From: Chromatiales bacterium
Lineage (GTDB): Bacteria; Pseudomonadota; Gammaproteobacteria; Chromatiales; Chromatiaceae
DNA: 64,000 bases
Direction: 5' to 3'
Assembly: GCA_028284585.1 (NCBI GenBank)
Contig: JANQRK010000066.1
Span: 1-64,000 of the forward strand
Position 1 is the first letter of the stretch, and each line of letters opens with the position of its first letter. The position numbers and the translations under genes are program-made. Positions 17,879 to 26,166 of the stretch are shown here, piece by piece. Below the pieces are notes generated by a model that did not search any database, was not told where the DNA came from, and saw nothing but the letters and a program-made list of their open reading frames with translations.

Positions 17879-19978
17879 TTAGAATCTGTAGGCTGCCGAC
17901 ACATACGCACTGCGCGGCGTACCTGGCTGTACCCAGACGTCTGCGAAGGAGTTGGTATAGTATTCTTCGTCGAACAGGTTCCTGACCTCAGCACGCAACT
18001 CCAACGCGTCCGAGACTTCGTAGTTCGCGGCAAGCTGAACAGTGGTGTAGCTTGGCAGTTTGAAACTTTGATCGCTGAAGAAACCATTCCGCTCTCCGAC
18101 ATAGATCAACCCGCCGATAAGATCGAGGTTCCTCCCAGCCAGTTGTGTCCGTTTGACGAGCTGCACGCTTAGTTGGTCATCGGGAATATTCAGCAGATCA
18201 GAGCCCGCAGGCACCGTCGTACCGAAATTGGGATCGTTGAAGTCGTTCTTCGTTTCAGCATCGAGATACGTGTAGGAGAACCACAAACTCAGCGTGTCCG
18301 TGATATTGCCGTAGAGATCGAGTTCAACACCGCGGCTTTCGGCTTCGCCGATTGCCGTGGGATCAAATCCGGATCCGACCGATGAAATGTTCGATTGTTC
18401 GATATGGAAGATGGCGAGGTTGCCACCCAAGGTACCATCGTTGAGAGAGAAGTTGACGCCCAGCTCCATCGACGTTGACTCGTTTGGATCCAGACCGTTC
18501 TCATTGGTTGCACCGGATAAGGGGCGGAAGTTCTCACCGTAAGCCGCATAGATAGACAGGGAATCTGTCGCCTTGTACACCACACCAAACTGCGGACTGA
18601 TCTGCGTCTCGGAGAATCTGGATGTGGTGTTGCTACGGCGATTGGTAAGCTTCTGTTTGTAGTCGTCGACGCGGGCACCGAGCCGAATGTCCCACTGATC
18701 CGTGAGGCTTATTTGGTCCTGGAAATAGAATCCGAGGGTCTTCTGCGTTTCGACACGATCGATCTGCGAGACCAGGTTCAGACTGGAAATTGGAACGGTT
18801 CCATAGACCGGGTTAAAAATATTGATGGTCTGATCAGTGGTTCTGTCTCTCAGAGCGACCTGATCATTCTCAAACTCGTCAGCATCTGCGCCAACAATGA
18901 TCCGGTGGGTTAGACCGGCAAAATCGAAACTTCCACTCAACTCCGCCCGCAACACCTTGTAGGTCGCGTCATAGTCTCGGAAACGGCTGAAACGCCCGAA
19001 ATCGCCATTGGCGTCCGGCGCGCCAAAGCCGTTCTCCGATGCATATCCTTCCAGCGAAGTGTCTCGATAGTTGAATCCGACCAGGGCGTTCCAGTCGTCG
19101 TTAAAGTCATGTTGGAACTCGATTTGATGTCCGAGGACATCGGCCTCGATCGGACCATAACCAGGCTCGCCCAGGAAACGGCTGTCGGGAATCTGACCAA
19201 GTTTACCGTCAATAGCGATCACGCCGCGGTCAAACGGTATTTCCTGATGACTGTACTCAAGCTCGTAAACGAGCTGGCTGTCGTCGCCGATCAAGAAGAG
19301 CACGGAAGGACTCAAGCCCTGTTTTTTCGTTTCGATGGTGTCACGAAAACTCTCGGCGTCTTCATAGAAACCGACGATACGGACAGCGATGTCGTCGGAG
19401 ACAGGGGAGGTCCAATCGAGATCGGTTCGATACGTGTCGAAACTGCCAGCTGAAAGTCGCAGTTCACCCTGCTTTTCGAAGGTCGGGCGTTTCGTCACGA
19501 GATTGATAGTGCCACCGGGCTCACCACGTCCGTACAGCGCAGCACGTGGACCTTTCAGGACTTCGACCGATTCGATGCCGGAAAGATCTCGCGGGCCTCC
19601 GAAACCCCGTCCTGCGTTGAACCCGTTTACGAGATAGTTACTGGGCAGATTCTCGTCGCCGACGAAGCCCCGCACGGCGAAACTGTTCCACAGGCCCCCG
19701 AAGTTGTTTTGGCGAGCGACCGAGGCGGACAGATCCAACGCCTGATTGAGATCTACAGCACCAGCGTCTCTTAACGTCTGGTTTTCGATGATTAGTTCTG
19801 ATTGAGGCGTTTCAAGTGCTGTGAAGTCACCTTGATAGGCTTGGCGTGACTCGATGATCTCGATGCTCTCAAGTTCTACGGTTTCTGTGTCGCTGGCCTG
19901 AACCATGGCCGTATTGGCGGCCAGAACGAGGAAACTCGAGCCGCATAGCAGGATCAACTGCGAACACTGGATCTGCAC
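17879..19978 (-). CDS. TonB-dependent outer-membrane receptor A
   Basis: A 699-aa TonB-dependent receptor, ferrichrome/siderophore type. A signal peptide spans about residues 1-28. The plug (about 35-150) includes VDLNQALDLS, SFAVRGF and VEVLKGPRAALYGRGEPGGTINLVTKRP. The barrel fills the rest and ends in the typical SAAYRF. The start is GTG at 19978, with AGGAG six bases upstream. It heads an operon with an ABC ATPase and two permeases and follows the tonB gene on the same strand. A Zur-like box lies about 80-90 bp upstream. A zinc-metallophore receptor is suggested by context. Iron siderophore uptake is the alternative. Confidence 0.9.
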   Translation of the reverse strand: MQIQCSQLILLCGSSFLVLAANTAMVQASDTETVELESIEIIESRQAYQGDFTALETPQSELIIENQTLRDAGAVDLNQALDLSASVARQNNFGGLWNSFAVRGFVGDENLPSNYLVNGFNAGRGFGGPRDLSGIESVEVLKGPRAALYGRGEPGGTINLVTKRPTFEKQGELRLSAGSFDTYRTDLDWTSPVSDDIAVRIVGFYEDAESFRDTIETKKQGLSPSVLFLIGDDSQLVYELEYSHQEIPFDRGVIAIDGKLGQIPDSRFLGEPGYGPIEADVLGHQIEFQHDFNDDWNALVGFNYRDTSLEGYASENGFGAPDANGDFGRFSRFRDYDATYKVLRAELSGSFDFAGLTHRIIVGADADEFENDQVALRDRTTDQTINIFNPVYGTVPISSLNLVSQIDRVETQKTLGFYFQDQISLTDQWDIRLGARVDDYKQKLTNRRSNTTSRFSETQISPQFGVVYKATDSLSIYAAYGENFRPLSGATNENGLDPNESTSMELGVNFSLNDGTLGGNLAIFHIEQSNISSVGSGFDPTAIGEAESRGVELDLYGNITDTLSLWFSYTYLDAETKNDFNDPNFGTTVPAGSDLLNIPDDQLSVQLVKRTQLAGRNLDLIGGLIYVGERNGFFSDQSFKLPSYTTVQLAANYEVSDALELRAEVRNLFDEEYYTNSFADVWVQPGTPRSAYVSAAYRF

Positions 19979-20052
19979 AAAATGCTCCTAATGAGATGGG
20001 GTGGCGGAAATGATGGGTGTATCGATTCAACTGTCGCTTCTGCGCGCGCGTC

Positions 20053-20068
20053 TACGTTATAACGTATC
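20053..20068. promoter_or_regulatory. candidate Zur-like operator upstream of receptor A
   Basis: A 14-bp perfect palindrome TACGTTATAACGTA at 20053-20066. The 13-mer GTTATAACGTATC at 20056-20068 fits the pattern shared with sites at 23153 and 32779 (GTTATA-N-C-R-TA-N-C) and resembles gammaproteobacterial Zur boxes. It lies about 80-90 bp before the receptor A GTG. Confidence 0.6.
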
Positions 20069-20402
20069 ACGAACGATTTTATTCCGTCTATTCCGCACAG
20101 TACCGGCGGCTCCGGTGTTAGCCTGACATTCAGCAAGACATCGCACGGGCTCTACCCCGAAACGACGGACACTTTAGAAAAGCCCAATAGCTATAATCAG
20201 GAACGGACACATCAGGGTAAGATGTGCTGCGGCAGGACACCCCTGCAAACATTGCGCGATGGGACGCGCGGGTCAGTAAACTAAACTGATCTGACCGCAA
20301 CGGCACGAACTCAGAATCGGTAACTGTCAGATCAGGTCGCGTCTACTGCGGCTTAGGCAGTCACACAGGATTCAGGAGCCCTGGTGCAGCACGCGATGCT
20401 TC
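20069..20402. other. intergenic between tonB and receptor A promoter
   Basis: No gene recognised. It contains the end region of the tonB operon and the start of the receptor A promoter region. Confidence 0.35.
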
Positions 20403-21182
20403 TCAATGCAACGCGAAGCGCACCGGCACGACCAGCTGCAGCCGGTTACTCACCATCGAGTCAGGCATCGCTGGCAACGGCTGCGCACGCTCGAGCATTG
20501 CAAGCACCTCGCGGTCGAGCAGACGGTGCCCGGAACTCTGTCGGATCTCGTGACGCAGCACTTTGCCTGTACGATCCATCACGAAATACAGCAGCGCGGT
20601 TCCCTCCTGTCGGCGGCGCCGGGCCCGTCGCGGGTATTCCTTGTGGCGCTCCAACCAAGTCTGCAAAACGGCCATGTAGTCATCAGTCTGTCCGACCTGG
20701 CCGCCACCACGGCTGCTGTCACCAGTCCCCTGATCGACGGCTGCCGTTGTACCAGACTTACCGTCCGTCCCAGCGACCGTGGCAGCCGCCTTTGCCGCCG
20801 GTGGCGCAGAACGATTGACCGGTGACGGCGTCGGCGATTTTACAATCGGCGGTTTTTCGACGGGTTTCGGCCTGGGTTCGGGCTTTGGCTGCGGCTCGGG
20901 CTTCGGTTTCGGCGAAGGTTGGGGCTCGGGTTCCGGTTCGGGCTGGGCTTCCTGTTCGGGCTCCGGCTTAGTTGCCCCTTCCTCGTCTTCGGCTTCGATG
21001 GTCTCGGGCTCACCCGATGCGCCACCGACCGGACCCAGTCCGATCTCGATCCCACCGATGCCTAGGTCCGCGACCGCAGCAGGTGGCGGTGCGCGCCACA
21101 GTACAGCAATCGCCGTCCCGACATACAGCAGCAGCGCGATGACTGCACCCAGCAGCCAGTGATGCCCGCGCAGCTGGATCAT
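20403..21182 (-). CDS. tonB: TonB energy-transducing protein
   Basis: A 259-aa TonB. One N-terminal membrane anchor (about 9-30) is followed by a long Pro/Glu/Lys-rich spacer (PEPEPEPQPSPKPK type, about 70-115) and a compact C-terminal TonB domain (about 170-259) with YPRRARRRRQEGTALL and a final VPVRFALH. It links the proton-motive force, captured by ExbB/ExbD, to outer-membrane receptors, here probably receptors A and B. It overlaps exbD1 by four bases and is the last gene of exbB-exbD2-exbD1-tonB. A TonB dedicated to the two flanking receptors is inference from position. Confidence 0.92.
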   Translation of the reverse strand: MIQLRGHHWLLGAVIALLLYVGTAIAVLWRAPPPAAVADLGIGGIEIGLGPVGGASGEPETIEAEDEEGATKPEPEQEAQPEPEPEPQPSPKPKPEPQPKPEPRPKPVEKPPIVKSPTPSPVNRSAPPAAKAAATVAGTDGKSGTTAAVDQGTGDSSRGGGQVGQTDDYMAVLQTWLERHKEYPRRARRRRQEGTALLYFVMDRTGKVLRHEIRQSSGHRLLDREVLAMLERAQPLPAMPDSMVSNRLQLVVPVRFALH

Positions 21183-21592
21183 GGTGACGGCGGCAGGGTC
21201 AGTAGGTGTAGTCGCTCGACGCCGGCCTGGCGCAGCCCTTCCATCAGCAGCACGACACGGTTGCCGACCGTGTTGGCATCGGCCTTCAGCTGGACACGCA
21301 GGCCCGCATCGGCTTCGAGCCGCAAGCGGACCTCAGCCAGCAGCTCGCCCTCATCCATGAGCTGGCCATCGAGCGCAAGTTGCCCATCCGATCCGAGCAG
21401 CAGTCGCATCGGCTCCGCCGCCTTTGTCCCTTCGCTGATCGATTGCGGTGCGTCGACCTTGAACGGCTCAGTCACACTCAGACTGCCCGCGACCATGAAA
21501 AAGATCAGCAACAGGAACACGACGTTGATCAGCGGCAGAATGCTCGCTTCACGGCCGTCCTGACGACGCTGTTCGAACTGCACGGCCGTCAC
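21179..21592 (-). CDS. exbD: ExbD/TolR-family protein 1, membrane Asp replaced by Asn
   Basis: A 137-aa ExbD-type protein with one membrane segment (about 19-38, LPLINVVFLLLIFFMVAG) and a periplasmic domain. In E. coli ExbD the segment reads PFIDVMLVLL, and Asp25 is essential for proton use. Here that residue is Asn. The neighbouring second ExbD keeps the Asp. The two probably form a mixed dimer inside an ExbB pentamer (inference). Four-base overlaps with tonB and exbD2 imply tight co-expression. Confidence 0.87.
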   Translation of the reverse strand: MTAVQFEQRRQDGREASILPLINVVFLLLIFFMVAGSLSVTEPFKVDAPQSISEGTKAAEPMRLLLGSDGQLALDGQLMDEGELLAEVRLRLEADAGLRVQLKADANTVGNRVVLLMEGLRQAGVERLHLLTLPPSP

Positions 21593-22047
21593 CCGCCCGG
21601 CGCAGACGCCGGCGACCAGTTGCGATCGCGCACCATGTTGAGCCGGGTGATCCCAGCCGCCTGCAGTTGATCGAGTACGCTGATCACGGCCTGCAAGCGG
21701 GTGTCACCCACGGGTTGAATCCGCACGGCAACCGCAGGGTCTTTGGTCAAACGCTGTTGAATGCGTTTCACCAGGACATCCACTGTCAGCACGTCGCCAT
21801 CCAGGCGGACCTCGGTCGCACTGACGCTGACCATCACCGTTCGATGCTCGCTGACCTCGCGGGTCGATGATTGGGCCTTGGCGGTATAGAGCGTGATCGA
21901 GCGCCAGTCGAGGAAACTGGAGGCGAGCATGAAGAACACCAGCAGGATGAAGACGACGTCGATCAACGGCGTCAGGCTGATCACGGCACGGCTGCGTGAT
22001 GCGCGTCGGTACCCGTTAAGCGGTGTGGAGCGCCCGAGCGTTTGCAT
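21589..22047 (-). CDS. exbD: ExbD/TolR-family protein 2 (Asp retained)
   Basis: A 152-aa ExbD-type protein with TPLIDVVFILLVFFMLAS as its membrane segment, including the conserved Asp, followed by a periplasmic domain. ATG at 22047 is preferred because AGAGG lies five bases before it. In-frame ATGs at 22062 and 22077 are possible. In either case its start overlaps the end of exbB. It should be the proton-conducting partner of ExbB, with the Asn variant as its companion. Confidence 0.87.
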   Translation of the reverse strand: MQTLGRSTPLNGYRRASRSRAVISLTPLIDVVFILLVFFMLASSFLDWRSITLYTAKAQSSTREVSEHRTVMVSVSATEVRLDGDVLTVDVLVKRIQQRLTKDPAVAVRIQPVGDTRLQAVISVLDQLQAAGITRLNMVRDRNWSPASAPGG

Positions 22048-22936
22048 CGTTGCCTCTGTCATCGACCTGCCGATCATGCCTGGCCGTGGGTGTTTCGCTC
22101 GGGGTTGTTGGCACCTCACCGGCAAGGTCCCGGGTGAACACCTGGGTGACGAGGTTGTCCATGTCGTGGGCCAGGTGATCGACCCGCCGTTCCAGCCAGT
22201 TCAGCAGCGCCACCACGGGTATCGCCACGACGAGGCCCACGGCGGTCGTCAGCAGCGCCTCCCAGATGCCGCCCGACAGCACCGCTGGGCTGACCTGGTT
22301 GCCGGCGGCCTCGAGCTGCTGGAATGCCTTAATCATGCCCAGCACGGTACCGAGCAGACCCAGCAATGGCGCCAGGCTGCCGATCACTTCGAGCGGCCGC
22401 AGACCCTGCCGCAACTGGAACAGCACGTCATTGCCGAAACGCAGCACCTCTTCGCGTACCAGCGCTTCCGGATAGCCCGCCTGTTGGCCACGGATCGCCC
22501 GCGCAAGCGCCTGCGCACTCGGGTTGCGCCGCCCCGCGACCAGGGCGCGCGCCTGTTCCGGCTGGCCGGCGTGCCAGCACCGCAAGGCCTTTTCCGCGGG
22601 TCGCCGCTGCCCAATGCGCAGCCAGGCGAACTGCATCAGCTTGACGACGACGATCGTCAGGGCCACGAACGACATCAGCAGCAAGATGACCACGACGGGC
22701 CCGCCGATGTCGATCATCGCCGCAACCCGCTGCAAAAGGTCCGGCACCGGTTCAATTTCCGTGGCGACAGTCGGCATCGTCGACACACTTGTGCCGCCGT
22801 CGACTGCCAGTCCACTGGTTGTTTCGAGGGTGGTTTCATCGACGGCTGTCGCATCGACGCCGGGTGGCGCGACGGTTCCTTGCAGCTGCTTGTCGGGCAG
22901 CAAACCAGGTAGCGGGGTCGTTGTTGTCTCAGACAC
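22016..22936 (-). CDS. exbB: ExbB/TolQ-family proton channel subunit
   Basis: A 306-aa MotA/TolQ/ExbB-family protein. After a roughly 75-aa N-terminal extension without clear features come three membrane segments (about 77-100, 185-210 and 225-250) with the family signature LGLLGTVLGMI and AVGLVVAIPVVALLNW. It pairs with the two ExbD proteins to power TonB. It is the first gene of the minus-strand tonB operon. The 334-bp divergent gap to receptor B holds a candidate Zur-like box that could control both directions. Confidence 0.92.
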   Translation of the reverse strand: MSETTTTPLPGLLPDKQLQGTVAPPGVDATAVDETTLETTSGLAVDGGTSVSTMPTVATEIEPVPDLLQRVAAMIDIGGPVVVILLLMSFVALTIVVVKLMQFAWLRIGQRRPAEKALRCWHAGQPEQARALVAGRRNPSAQALARAIRGQQAGYPEALVREEVLRFGNDVLFQLRQGLRPLEVIGSLAPLLGLLGTVLGMIKAFQQLEAAGNQVSPAVLSGGIWEALLTTAVGLVVAIPVVALLNWLERRVDHLAHDMDNLVTQVFTRDLAGEVPTTPSETPTARHDRQVDDRGNDANARALHTA

Positions 22937-23148
22937 TGTCTCGTTCTCTGTTCAGTTTCGAAGTACGTGGCAGAGTCGCAGGCACTTAGTATGAGTGATT
23001 CGCGTCAATAGTACTCAGGCTACCGCACGCCAAGCCAGCCACGGAGGCCAGCACACTCGTTGCGGTCCACGATGTTGCCAAGGAGTAAGACGGGGCCTCG
23101 CTGCAAACATTACCTTCGATGTCCCGGAAAGATTGCGGAAGTTAAATA

Positions 23149-23165
23149 CTACGTTATATCGTAGC
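23149..23165. promoter_or_regulatory. candidate Zur-like operator between exbB and receptor B
   Basis: CTACG and CGTAG (23149-23153 and 23160-23164) form inverted arms around TTATAT. The 13-mer GTTATATCGTAGC (23153-23165) matches the pattern of the sites at 20056 and 32779. It lies 105 bp before the receptor B ATG in the divergent exbB/receptor B gap. The rest of the gap (22937-23270) shows no gene. Confidence 0.6.
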
Positions 23166-23270
23166 ATTTCTGCGAAGAACAGTGGGGCCAGCGACGCTCA
23201 CACAAGTCACCGACCCAACAATCGCTCGGTATCCCAGAAAACAACGCAACTCATCTGACCGAGAAAGACC

Positions 23271-25445
23271 ATGACCCGCAATGAAGAAAGCAAGACCCTG
23301 ACCCAGCGCGTTCCGATCGCAAATCTCGCGCTATCCATGTCCGTACTTGCATTACTCGCATCACCTGCTACTGCCGAGGAGGAGCCGACCGCTGTCTTCC
23401 TCGACCCGGTGGTCGTCACGCCGACGCGAACCGAAGTTGAGCAACTCGAAGTGCCGGCCGCTGTGAGCGTCGTAACCAGCGAAAAAATCGAAAAGGAGGG
23501 CGCGAGATCGGTGGTCGAGGCGTTGCAGGGGGAGCCCGGTGTGCGGGTGAGCTACTATACCGAAGGCAATTTCCCGATCGTACAGATCAGAAGTTCGGGC
23601 GATGCGGGGCAGTTTCAGAATACAGACGTACTGGTGCTGATCGACGGTATCCCGCAGGTCAATCTCAATGATCAATCCTACTATGACCAGATCCCTTTCG
23701 AAGCGATCGATCGGATTGAGGTGGTCCGCGGGCCCACGTCGGCGCTCTACGGGCGCAACGCTGTGGGGGGGACGATCAATGTCATCACCAAACGTGCTCC
23801 CTCTGAACGTGAGTTCAGCGCGACTGGTACTGTCGGTTCCTTCGGGTATGTAAAACCCAGCCTGTCGATCGGCGGACCGATTGCCGACAACATCAACCTA
23901 CTCGTCAGCGGTTCGTTCGAACAAGCCGACGGCTGGCGCGACCAGACCGAGCGCGAGGCCGTCGACCTGTTCGCACGCGCCGACATCTTCGTCACGCCAG
24001 AGATTGACATCACGCTGACGGGACGTTACTTCGATCTTGAGCAGGAGACCCCAACCATCCTGCCCCTTTTGCCTGATGGTTCCGAGGTGCCAGGCGTGGA
24101 CCGCGAAGACAGTTTCAATCTACCCGGCGCCGAGTCGCGCAACGAAGTGCTGCAACTGGCGGCTACGTTGAACTACGAGCCGAACGAACAACTTCTCTTC
24201 ACCGTCCCAATATACTACCGGCATACCGACCGTATCCTCGATCGCGACGGCAGCTTCATCGACAATGTCAATACCACAGCACAGACCTTCGACCTGTATC
24301 CGTTCACGCCGACGTCGGAAGAATCGATCATCGGGATCGCGCCCCGCGCCACCTGGACACCGACCGAGCGGGTGGAACTGGTGTTTGGCGTCGACTACGA
24401 GCACAACGACGCCGAGGCTGGAGCATCCAACACCTTTCCGGCCGGCACGAACTTTTTCACGCCGATCACTGTGAACTACGCAACAGGACAGTTTCTCACC
24501 GATATCAACAACCTCGACACGGTTGTGCGGCGCGATGGCGATTTCGAATCCACTGTCATGGCAGCCTATGCCCAAGGTCGGATAGACGTGACCGACAAGC
24601 TGACGCTGACACTTGGTGGGCGCTACGACAGACAGGAGCGTGAGCTGGTTGATCCGCTGCGCCCCAATCCGCGCGTTGAAGCCGATTACGAACGCTTTAC
24701 TCCGCGCGCGGCCTTAAACTACGCCTTCGCCGACAACCTCAACGCTTATGTCAGTTATTCCGAGGGCTTCAACCCACCGTTTGGCGGCGCCTTCGCCTTC
24801 GAGCGAGCTGGTGCAGAAGAACTGGACCCGGAGGTCGCCACCAACTACGAGGTGGGCGTGAAGTATGCGTTTCCGAACGGCCGCGGCTTCTTGAATGCCG
24901 CCGGGTTCTATCTGGAGCGCCGGGATCTGGTACAAACGTTTCGGATAGACGGCATCAATACGCAGATCAATGCCGGTGGCCTTGATGTCTTTGGCTTAGA
25001 GTTGAACGGAGCCTACAACCTTGGCGGCGGTTTCACTGTCTCCGGAAACTACAGCTATACCGAGACCGAGTGGCAGGACTATGTCGTAGGCGGCACAGAC
25101 TTCGCCGGGTTTGAGGTGATTCAGAATCCCGAGCATCTGGCATCGATCGCCTTGGATTGGACGTCGAACGATGGCCGCTTCAGTATCGGGCCGTTCATCG
25201 ATTATGTAGGAGAGCGTTTCGCAGATCGCGCAAATACGGTCACGCTTGACGACTACACGTTGGTGAATCTACAGGCGTCTTACAAACCCCTGGGTAACGA
25301 CCGCGTCACCTTGCGCCTGCAAGGTCTGAACTTGCTCGACGAGGAGTATCTAACGCGCACCGAACTGGATTTCGCCGGCAATGTGCTCGGCGGCTCCCCC
25401 GGTCTACCTCGCAGCGTGCTTGCGACCGTCGGCCTTAAGTTCTGA
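23271..25445 (+). CDS. TonB-dependent outer-membrane receptor B
   Basis: A 724-aa TonB-dependent receptor. A signal peptide (about 1-35) ends in LASPATAEE. A TonB-box-like DPVVVTPTR follows, then a plug with VVEALQGEPGV and IEVVRGPTSALYGRNAVGGTINVITKR. The barrel includes LNLLDEEY and ends LATVGLKF. Its type is closer to BtuB/FepA-like catecholate or cofactor receptors than receptor A, so the two probably take different ligands. It is followed four bases later by an ABC ATPase and two permeases, copying the layout of module A. A Zur-like box lies upstream. Confidence 0.9.
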   Translation: MTRNEESKTLTQRVPIANLALSMSVLALLASPATAEEEPTAVFLDPVVVTPTRTEVEQLEVPAAVSVVTSEKIEKEGARSVVEALQGEPGVRVSYYTEGNFPIVQIRSSGDAGQFQNTDVLVLIDGIPQVNLNDQSYYDQIPFEAIDRIEVVRGPTSALYGRNAVGGTINVITKRAPSEREFSATGTVGSFGYVKPSLSIGGPIADNINLLVSGSFEQADGWRDQTEREAVDLFARADIFVTPEIDITLTGRYFDLEQETPTILPLLPDGSEVPGVDREDSFNLPGAESRNEVLQLAATLNYEPNEQLLFTVPIYYRHTDRILDRDGSFIDNVNTTAQTFDLYPFTPTSEESIIGIAPRATWTPTERVELVFGVDYEHNDAEAGASNTFPAGTNFFTPITVNYATGQFLTDINNLDTVVRRDGDFESTVMAAYAQGRIDVTDKLTLTLGGRYDRQERELVDPLRPNPRVEADYERFTPRAALNYAFADNLNAYVSYSEGFNPPFGGAFAFERAGAEELDPEVATNYEVGVKYAFPNGRGFLNAAGFYLERRDLVQTFRIDGINTQINAGGLDVFGLELNGAYNLGGGFTVSGNYSYTETEWQDYVVGGTDFAGFEVIQNPEHLASIALDWTSNDGRFSIGPFIDYVGERFADRANTVTLDDYTLVNLQASYKPLGNDRVTLRLQGLNLLDEEYLTRTELDFAGNVLGGSPGLPRSVLATVGLKF

Positions 25446-25449
25446 CGCC

Positions 25450-26166
25450 TTGCCTGTCGTCGAACTCTCCGCGGTATCCAAGCGCTACGGCAACCGAGTT
25501 GCGGTTGCCGAACTGTCGCTGGCGCTCGCCGCCGGGGAAGTATGTTGCCTGCTCGGCCCAAACGGAGCCGGCAAGACGACGACGCTCAAGATGATCCTTG
25601 GGCTCGAGGTGCCGACCTCCGGCGCCGTCCACGTCTGCGGCATCGACGTACACAAGCACCCGCGAGATGCACGGCGGCGCATTGCCTACATCCCCGAGGT
25701 GATTGCGTTGCACGACGCGTTTTCGGGACGGGAGAATCTGACCTATTTCGCCGCGCTCGTCGGCGGGGCGGATCTCTCGCACGACCATCTTGAGCGTTGT
25801 CTCGCACGCGCGGGGCTGCAACGGGATGCATGGGACCAACGCCTTTCGGGTTATTCGAAAGGCATGCGGCAAAAGGTCGGCGTCGCCATTGCGCTGGCGA
25901 AAGGCGCGGAACTCTTGGTCCTCGATGAGCCGACGTCCGGTCTCGACCCGAAATCGGCGTTCGACTTTGCGGCACTTATCCGGAGCCTTGCCGAGGGCAG
26001 CGCAGCGGTCATCATGGCAACGCACGACCTGTTCCGTGCGAAAGATATGGCGACGCGCGTCTTGATTTTGAAGGATGGCCGGCTCGTCCAGGCAATCGAC
26101 CCGGCGACGAGCACTTACCAGGACATCGAGCGCGCCTATCTCCGTGTCTCCGATCGGGCGTCTTGA
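25450..26166 (+). CDS. ABC transporter ATPase, module B
   Basis: A 238-aa ABC ATPase with Walker A GPNGAGKTT (about 36-44), signature SGYSKGMRQK, Walker B LLVLDEPTSGLD and the switch His in MATHD. It shares GYSKGMRQK and overall layout with the module A ATPase. TTG at 25450 is taken as start, four bases after the receptor stop. No strong ribosome site is seen, and an upstream in-frame ATG at 25381 overlaps the receptor gene. It energises the two DUF3526 permeases that follow. Confidence 0.85.
   Translation: MPVVELSAVSKRYGNRVAVAELSLALAAGEVCCLLGPNGAGKTTTLKMILGLEVPTSGAVHVCGIDVHKHPRDARRRIAYIPEVIALHDAFSGRENLTYFAALVGGADLSHDHLERCLARAGLQRDAWDQRLSGYSKGMRQKVGVAIALAKGAELLVLDEPTSGLDPKSAFDFAALIRSLAEGSAAVIMATHDLFRAKDMATRVLILKDGRLVQAIDPATSTYQDIERAYLRVSDRAS

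Noticed and set aside
21893-22912. Long plus-strand frame opposite exbB/exbD2
   Set aside because: Shadow frame with His/Arg/Gln-rich composition; the minus-strand genes are clear.
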